NCBI GenBank assembly: GCA_021781075.1
Contig: JAJXXN010000331.1
Span: 1 to 6,240 of the forward strand
Length of the DNA stretch: 6,240 nt
Reading direction: 5' to 3'
Source: Acidobacteriota bacterium
Lineage (GTDB): Bacteria; Acidobacteriota; Terriglobia; Terriglobales; Acidobacteriaceae
Below, one piece after another: positions 5,809 through 6,240 of this stretch. Under the pieces are notes generated by a model, which had not been told where the DNA came from, did no database searches, and worked only from the letters and a program-made list of their open reading frames with translations. Each line of letters begins with the position of its first letter. Positions within the stretch are counted from its first letter, which is position 1. The translations under genes and the position numbers were made by a program.

Positions 5809-6027
5809 GCGTCGCCTCCGCGATCCTTGAACTATTTCAGTTATACAGCAGGGCGAATTCCGCCAGCGAGTAATGCTGGAAAGTCAAATTTAGGCGAATC
5901 AAAAACGAACATCAGGCGGAAAAATATGCAAATAAATACAATCAATCTGGAACAATAGTAACTTATTTTGGCATGATTGAGAAACGTAAGTTACTAAACT
6001 TACGAATCACTTAACGAGGTAACTCTC
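5809..6027. promoter_or_regulatory. AT-rich divergent intergenic region with structured leader
   Basis: The right two thirds is clearly AT-richer than the rest of the window. Read rightward it holds a 10-codon frame, MQINTINLEQ (5926-5958), behind GGCGG (5915-5919, 6 nt spacing), then two overlapping inverted repeats. The first is TAGTAACTTA (5956-5965) with TAAGTTACTA (5987-5996), 10 bp perfect. The second is CGTAAGTT (5985-5992) with AACTTACG (5997-6004), 8 bp perfect with a 4-nt loop. The middle arm can pair with only one partner at a time. A DNA-level reading is also possible: TTGGCA (5968-5973) is a good -35, with a weak TACTAA -10 (5992-5997) inside the dyad. GTAACT recurs at 5958, 6019 and 6041. 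Leftward, only the GGAGG site of the ATP-grasp-like gene and TATAAC-like AT-rich sequence near 5840 stand out. Confidence 0.5.
6016..6019 (+). promoter_or_regulatory. Ribosome binding site of the repeat-protein gene
   Basis: GAGG lies 8 nt before the ATG at 6028, and 12 nt after the end of the second hairpin (6004). It therefore fixes the start of the repeat protein and leaves the site unpaired in both hairpin forms described for the leader. Confidence 0.7.
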
Positions 6028-6240
6028 ATGCGAATCAAGTGTAACTATTTTGCATCTTTTTGCGCTTTGGTAATTGTTACCGCAGCTTCCAGCGCGTTTG
6101 CCATGGACCCGACTTCGCCCATGCCAGTGCCAAAGAAGAATGGCTTTGTAAGCGTAAGTGATCCCACTTCGCCCATGCCAGTGCCGAAGAAGAATGGCTT
6201 TGCAAGCGTGAGTGATCCCACTTCGCCCATGCCAGTGCCG
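6028..6240 (+). CDS. Sec-exported protein with 18-residue tandem repeats (partial, 3' end beyond window)
   Basis: The first 71 residues are visible. Residues 1-25 (MRIKCNYFAS, a hydrophobic core, then SSAFA) are a Sec signal peptide with cleavage expected after AFA, leaving Met26-Asp27 at the mature end. From D27 the chain is a repeat of 18 residues: D-P-T-S-P-M-P-V-P-K-K-N-G-F-(V/A)-S-V-S. Two full copies (27-44, 45-62) and half of a third (63-71) are present before the window ends. The repeat is rich in Pro, Ser and Lys, has no Cys and is probably unstructured or extended. Each copy has a dibasic KK. I recognise no family and assign no function. Options include a cell-surface or secreted low-complexity protein, or a multi-copy peptide precursor. 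GAGG 8 nt upstream and the signal peptide support the start. Confidence 0.75.
   Translation, partial: MRIKCNYFASFCALVIVTAASSAFAMDPTSPMPVPKKNGFVSVSDPTSPMPVPKKNGFASVSDPTSPMPVP
6106..6240 (+). repeat. 54-bp coding tandem repeat
   Basis: Units at 6106-6159, 6160-6213 and 6214-6240 (cut by the window edge). Units 1 and 2 differ at 5 of 54 bases. Four of these are third-position silent changes and one turns Val into Ala. The visible 27 bases of unit 3 are identical to unit 2. The pattern indicates duplication of a coding unit with the protein sequence kept. Confidence 0.92.

Noticed and set aside
5968..5983. Sigma-54 promoter (TTGGCA)
   Set aside because: The required GC of the -12 element is absent at the fixed 10-bp distance from GG.
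6045..6230. Minus-strand repetitive frame (GEVGSLTLAKPFFFGTGM)
   Set aside because: It is the antisense reading of the 54-bp repeats; the plus strand has the ribosome binding site and signal peptide.
6106..6240. CRISPR array
   Set aside because: The 54-bp units abut without spacers and stay in one reading frame, so they are coding tandem repeats.

Overview
The window looks like chromosomal DNA from a moderately GC-rich, Gram-negative-type bacterium. The coding regions are GC-rich, there are Sec signal peptides with Ala-X-Ala cleavage sites, and the gene mix (phoU, an SHS-family carboxylate transporter, YceI next to MarR, a PilZ/LuxR pair) would suit an Acidobacteriota-like genome. That taxonomic guess is an inference from gene content and style only.

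Layout, left to right. (1) 1-313, minus: the N-terminal half of PhoU, started by TTG and running off the left edge. (2) 519-1769, minus: a 12-TM MFS transporter of the sialate/lactate (SHS, Jen1-like) type. A hairpin at 447-489 separates it from phoU. (3) 1770-2069: a 300-bp divergent control region. It holds a near-perfect 20-bp palindrome (1953-1972) in front of the rightward genes. (4) 2070-2645, plus: a secreted YceI-family lipid-binding protein. It is followed at 2759-3235 by a MarR-family repressor on the same strand, which is the obvious candidate to bind the palindrome. (5) A strong bidirectional terminator at 3248-3278 closes both this unit and the converging unit to its right. (6) 3292-4047 and 4050-4427, minus: a two-gene unit of a PilZ (c-di-GMP-binding) protein followed 2 nt later by a NarL/LuxR-type regulator. 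The regulator's receiver domain has lost its phosphorylation residues. (7) 4543-5808, minus: a 421-aa protein with ATP-grasp-like motifs, started by TTG behind a strong ribosome binding site. (8) 5809-6027: an AT-rich divergent intergenic region. It holds a 10-codon possible leader ORF and two mutually exclusive inverted repeats. (9) 6028-6240, plus: the start of a Sec-exported protein built of near-identical 18-residue (54-bp) repeats, running off the right edge.

Most of the window is ordinary chromosome. The parts that deserve a second look are the right-hand end (repeat protein, its structured AT-rich leader, and the divergent ATP-grasp-like enzyme), the degenerate receiver of the LuxR protein coupled to PilZ, and the palindrome that probably makes yceI-marR an autoregulated unit.
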